Positions 61,645-64,000 of a stretch of DNA of 64,000 nt are shown here, piece after piece. The stretch comes from Nymphalis io (taxonomy: Eukaryota; Arthropoda; Insecta; Lepidoptera; Nymphalidae), in NCBI RefSeq assembly GCF_905147045.1, contig NC_065899.1, positions 4,104,501 through 4,168,500 on the forward strand. Reading direction: 5' to 3'. The first letter of the stretch is position 1, and each line of letters begins with the position of its first letter. The notes beneath the pieces are model-generated. The model worked only from the letters and a program-made list of their open reading frames with translations, was not told the DNA's origin and made no database searches. Position numbers and translations under genes: made by a program.

Positions 61645-62275
61645 TTAAAGCAGAAACACGCCGTCTAAAAAATTGTCCTGTGGCATTGTACCCAAGACGC
61701 TGGCACTGTTGCCTCTCTGCACCGCTAGACTCAGCCTTTGGGCTAAATAAGCGCCAGCTCTTGGGTCACCAGAAGTGTGGACCAGTTTCTTAGAAACATC
61801 TTTTATGATTCTTTTTGTATCGGACGACCATGGACCAAATGTTTCAAAACCCAGCCCCGCAAATTCATAATCGTTGCATAATAGTGAATATTTGCGGCGC
61901 TTGAGTATTTGAGCAGCTTCACAGCGGCTGCACTGGCCTTACGAGACGTATTCTTGATATGAGATACTGCCAGCATATCTATGCAAGTTGCATCCCACAC
62001 AAGAACACGTCCCATCGACCATGGCACTAATGTCGCTCCATCGGGTCTTTTGCCATCATCTCTGCATAAACCATTCGGTTCCAAAGTAGCAGGAACCGAT
62101 GCTGTGGCAAAAGCCCGACGAAGTATGTCATTAAGAGATCCATGGCGATATGCACGGCCAGCGCTTTTGCGGCAGCTAAGTCCATGGCGTCCGAAATGGT
62201 CCACCTGGATACCACAGGGACATGTATGAGGCTCGCACACCTTTAAGCCTAAGCGAAGGCATAAGTGCAAATACC
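61645..62275 (-). pseudogene. Frameshifted C-terminal fragment of a retroelement polyprotein with restriction-like endonuclease motifs
   Basis: The fragment opens near 62275 in the middle of a known motif: CEPHTCPCGIQVDHFGRHG, then LSC, a CxC...H...C zinc-finger-like arrangement. RHGSLNDILRRAFA and GKRPDGATLVPW follow, with VLVWDATCID after them. An R-P-D followed about 15 residues later by W-D-A-T recalls the PD-(D/E)xK restriction-like nucleases carried by some non-LTR elements. The frame shifts near 61917-61924, most simply by loss of one base. In the new frame it continues through KYSLLCNDYEF, GFETFGPWSSDT, SGDPRAGAYLAQRLSLAVQR and GNSASVLGTMPQ to a TAA at 61647-61645. Proteins with this tail occur as uncharacterised, multi-copy genes in many animals. 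The element family is not identified. It is 5'-truncated and broken, hence a relic. It has higher G+C than its surroundings. Confidence 0.75.
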
Positions 62276-64000
62276 TTATAAAATTTATTTCAATTAAAAT
62301 CCAAATTTGACTCTTACTTTGACCTTAGAATGCGGGTTCGTTCCCGGGCAAGCAGAGTTTTCATGTGTTTATTTTGCTTTTATTTTTGATAATACATCTC
62401 GTGCTTGGCGGCAAAGGAAAGCATCGTAAAGAATCTTAAATTTGTCGGATGAAAATCTGACATATGTATGTGTGAGCGTGCATTGAAGCAACATGAGGAA
62501 TAAACTTGAAATTTTCTCCTCAAGGAGACATTAGCCCAGCAGTGCGGCATTTACTTATTTAAATGGTCAACTGGTAACTATTCAACACTTTCTCGAAACT
62601 GATTAATATTAAATAAACGTAGTTTTTGTATTATTTTCAAATAAAAATATAAAAACCAAAAAAAGATTAAAATATTTCTCCGTTACACAGAAGCATCATT
62701 TTCAAGTACAAAGTAATTTTAAAAGGTTGACGTTTATAAGCCTGTTTATAGTGGAAAGGTAAGGTACATTTTTTTACGTAATTAAAAGCTTAACACTGAA
62801 TATATTTTATGATAAATCGATACGCTGCTTTGATGGGCATCATTAATAAGACATCAAAGGCTTATCGTAAAAATTCAGCCCCCGATTAAATATAATACCT
62901 ATTCATTAAAAACACATGCGCTGCGGAAAAATGAGAGTAGTGACAATACCGCGTAAGTGAGAAGCGGTGCGTTCGTAGAAATTTGTTATGTTATTTTTTA
63001 ATTTGTTTATAATTATGTTATTATCATTTAATAAATGTGTTGACAATTTTTTTATTAATTTTTACTTTTTTCAGGGAAGTAGAAATTGTAACATTATTTT
63101 TATTATCTTTCTAAATAAGAAGTGCGTTTTAATTATAAATAAGGTTCAGGTACTTTGAATACTTCAAATCAAATTTTAGACATAAGTCATATACATACAT
63201 TCACAAATATAAGCCATATACAATATCTATTGTATACTATTATTTACCAAAATTCAAATTTCAACATTCAATTCAAGCAGACTGCTGCAATCATATTTGT
63301 GCTGAACATATATTGTACAATATTATGCTTATATGTTCACTATTGATCGGAATATTTGGTGAAAAATGGTAATTGAAACAGGAAAATTGAAGTCAGATCT
63401 TAACAATATGATACAATATATAGTACCCCTGGAAATTATTTTTGACATCTATTTGCATTTATACTAAGATTTTTTTGATCAGTTCAGTTAGTATCGTCTA
63501 GTTACTTAGTCGTGTTGGTCCGTAAATACTTTGTTGCTTGATTGCTAAGCTTGTTCGTCGAACGAAGAAAATGCGGAAATCGATTTCTATCGATCATTTG
63601 CTATAAAAGAAACGCTGCGATACAGATGCATGAAGTGTACAGGGTACAGGGAAGCGTTATATTAGCTTAAAAATATCGCTCAATAATCCGAAAAAATATA
63701 TTATATGATATCTCATAGTGAAAAATTGTCTTAAGTCTTACCTTAACATTTTTGTGTACTCACAAATAGCCTTGTATGTTAAAATGTTAACGGCCGCACC
63801 TCCGCTATTAAGGTCAGCTCTAGTGGGCGGACATTTTCACTGAATCTTTACAACGCCACCACTGCTCACTTGCGCCGGTGTACGAACGCTAAACCCACAA
63901 TTACGCATATTGGAGGATCACATCAAAAGGACCGACACTGAGCTATTATAAGTACACGAAATCAATGTGAACGTTTAATTTCATATGGAAACTTTATTAC
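62276..64000. other. Right end of the window, no gene seen
   Basis: Contains a family B SINE at 62320-62552. The rest is A+T-rich, apart from a GC-richer stretch at about 63788-63900 containing CCGCACCTCCGCTATTAAGG. That stretch has neither an open frame of note nor a recognisable repeat. Confidence 0.4.
62320..62552 (+). mobile_element. Family B SINE, plus orientation
   Basis: TGCGGGTTCGTTCCCGGGCA (B box), GAGTTTTCATGTGTTTATTT, CTCGTGCTTGGCGGCAAAGG, AGCATCGTAAAGAATC and the end TTAGCCCAGCAGTGCGGCAT. It is moderately diverged and its middle has been partly replaced. It directly follows the 5' end of the retroelement relic. Confidence 0.6.

Overview
The window is about 70% A+T, with long non-coding stretches, spliceosomal introns and several families of interspersed repeats that I recognise from moths and butterflies. 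I read it as nuclear DNA of a lepidopteran, most likely a butterfly. There are no bacterial-style gene arrays, rRNA genes, true tRNA genes or CRISPR arrays.

The one host gene I can support is the 5' part of a fibroblast growth factor (FGF) gene on the minus strand. It is spread over about 14 kb as three small exons: exon 1 ending at 21397, exon 2 at 14739-14784 and exon 3 at 7373-7499. Spliced together they encode 58 residues: a start methionine, a hydrophobic signal peptide and the first strands of an FGF core. The start codon is split by intron 1: AT ends exon 1 and G begins exon 2. A better-placed AUG lies 19 nt upstream in another reading frame and stays open through all three exons. The next exons must lie before position 1. 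Bases 1-7372, 7500-14738 and 14785-21396 are introns, with AT microsatellites, short interspersed elements and some GC-richer islands that could be regulatory.

From about 21.7 kb to 64 kb the window is the upstream flank of this gene. It holds mobile DNA. A 5'-truncated RTE-type non-LTR retrotransposon (36627-38627, minus strand) has an uninterrupted 659-codon reverse-transcriptase frame and a perfect 14-bp target-site duplication. A broken, truncated fragment of another retroelement (61645-62275, minus) carries a CxC zinc-finger-like motif and an RPD...WDAT endonuclease-like motif. There are many copies of at least four short non-autonomous families, called A to D here. B and D have tRNA-like heads, C has a B-box-like motif, and A and C share a CTATTCTATAAAA-type 3' tail. 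Two further unclassified repeat families are also present. One open segment at 40755-40942 could be an exon of an unidentified gene, but what looked like its continuation is a family D SINE.

The most interesting items are the split start codon with its overlapping upstream frame, the likeness between the exon 2 splice donor and repeat family A, the fresh RTE insertion, and a 23-bp-arm hairpin at 24873-24929.
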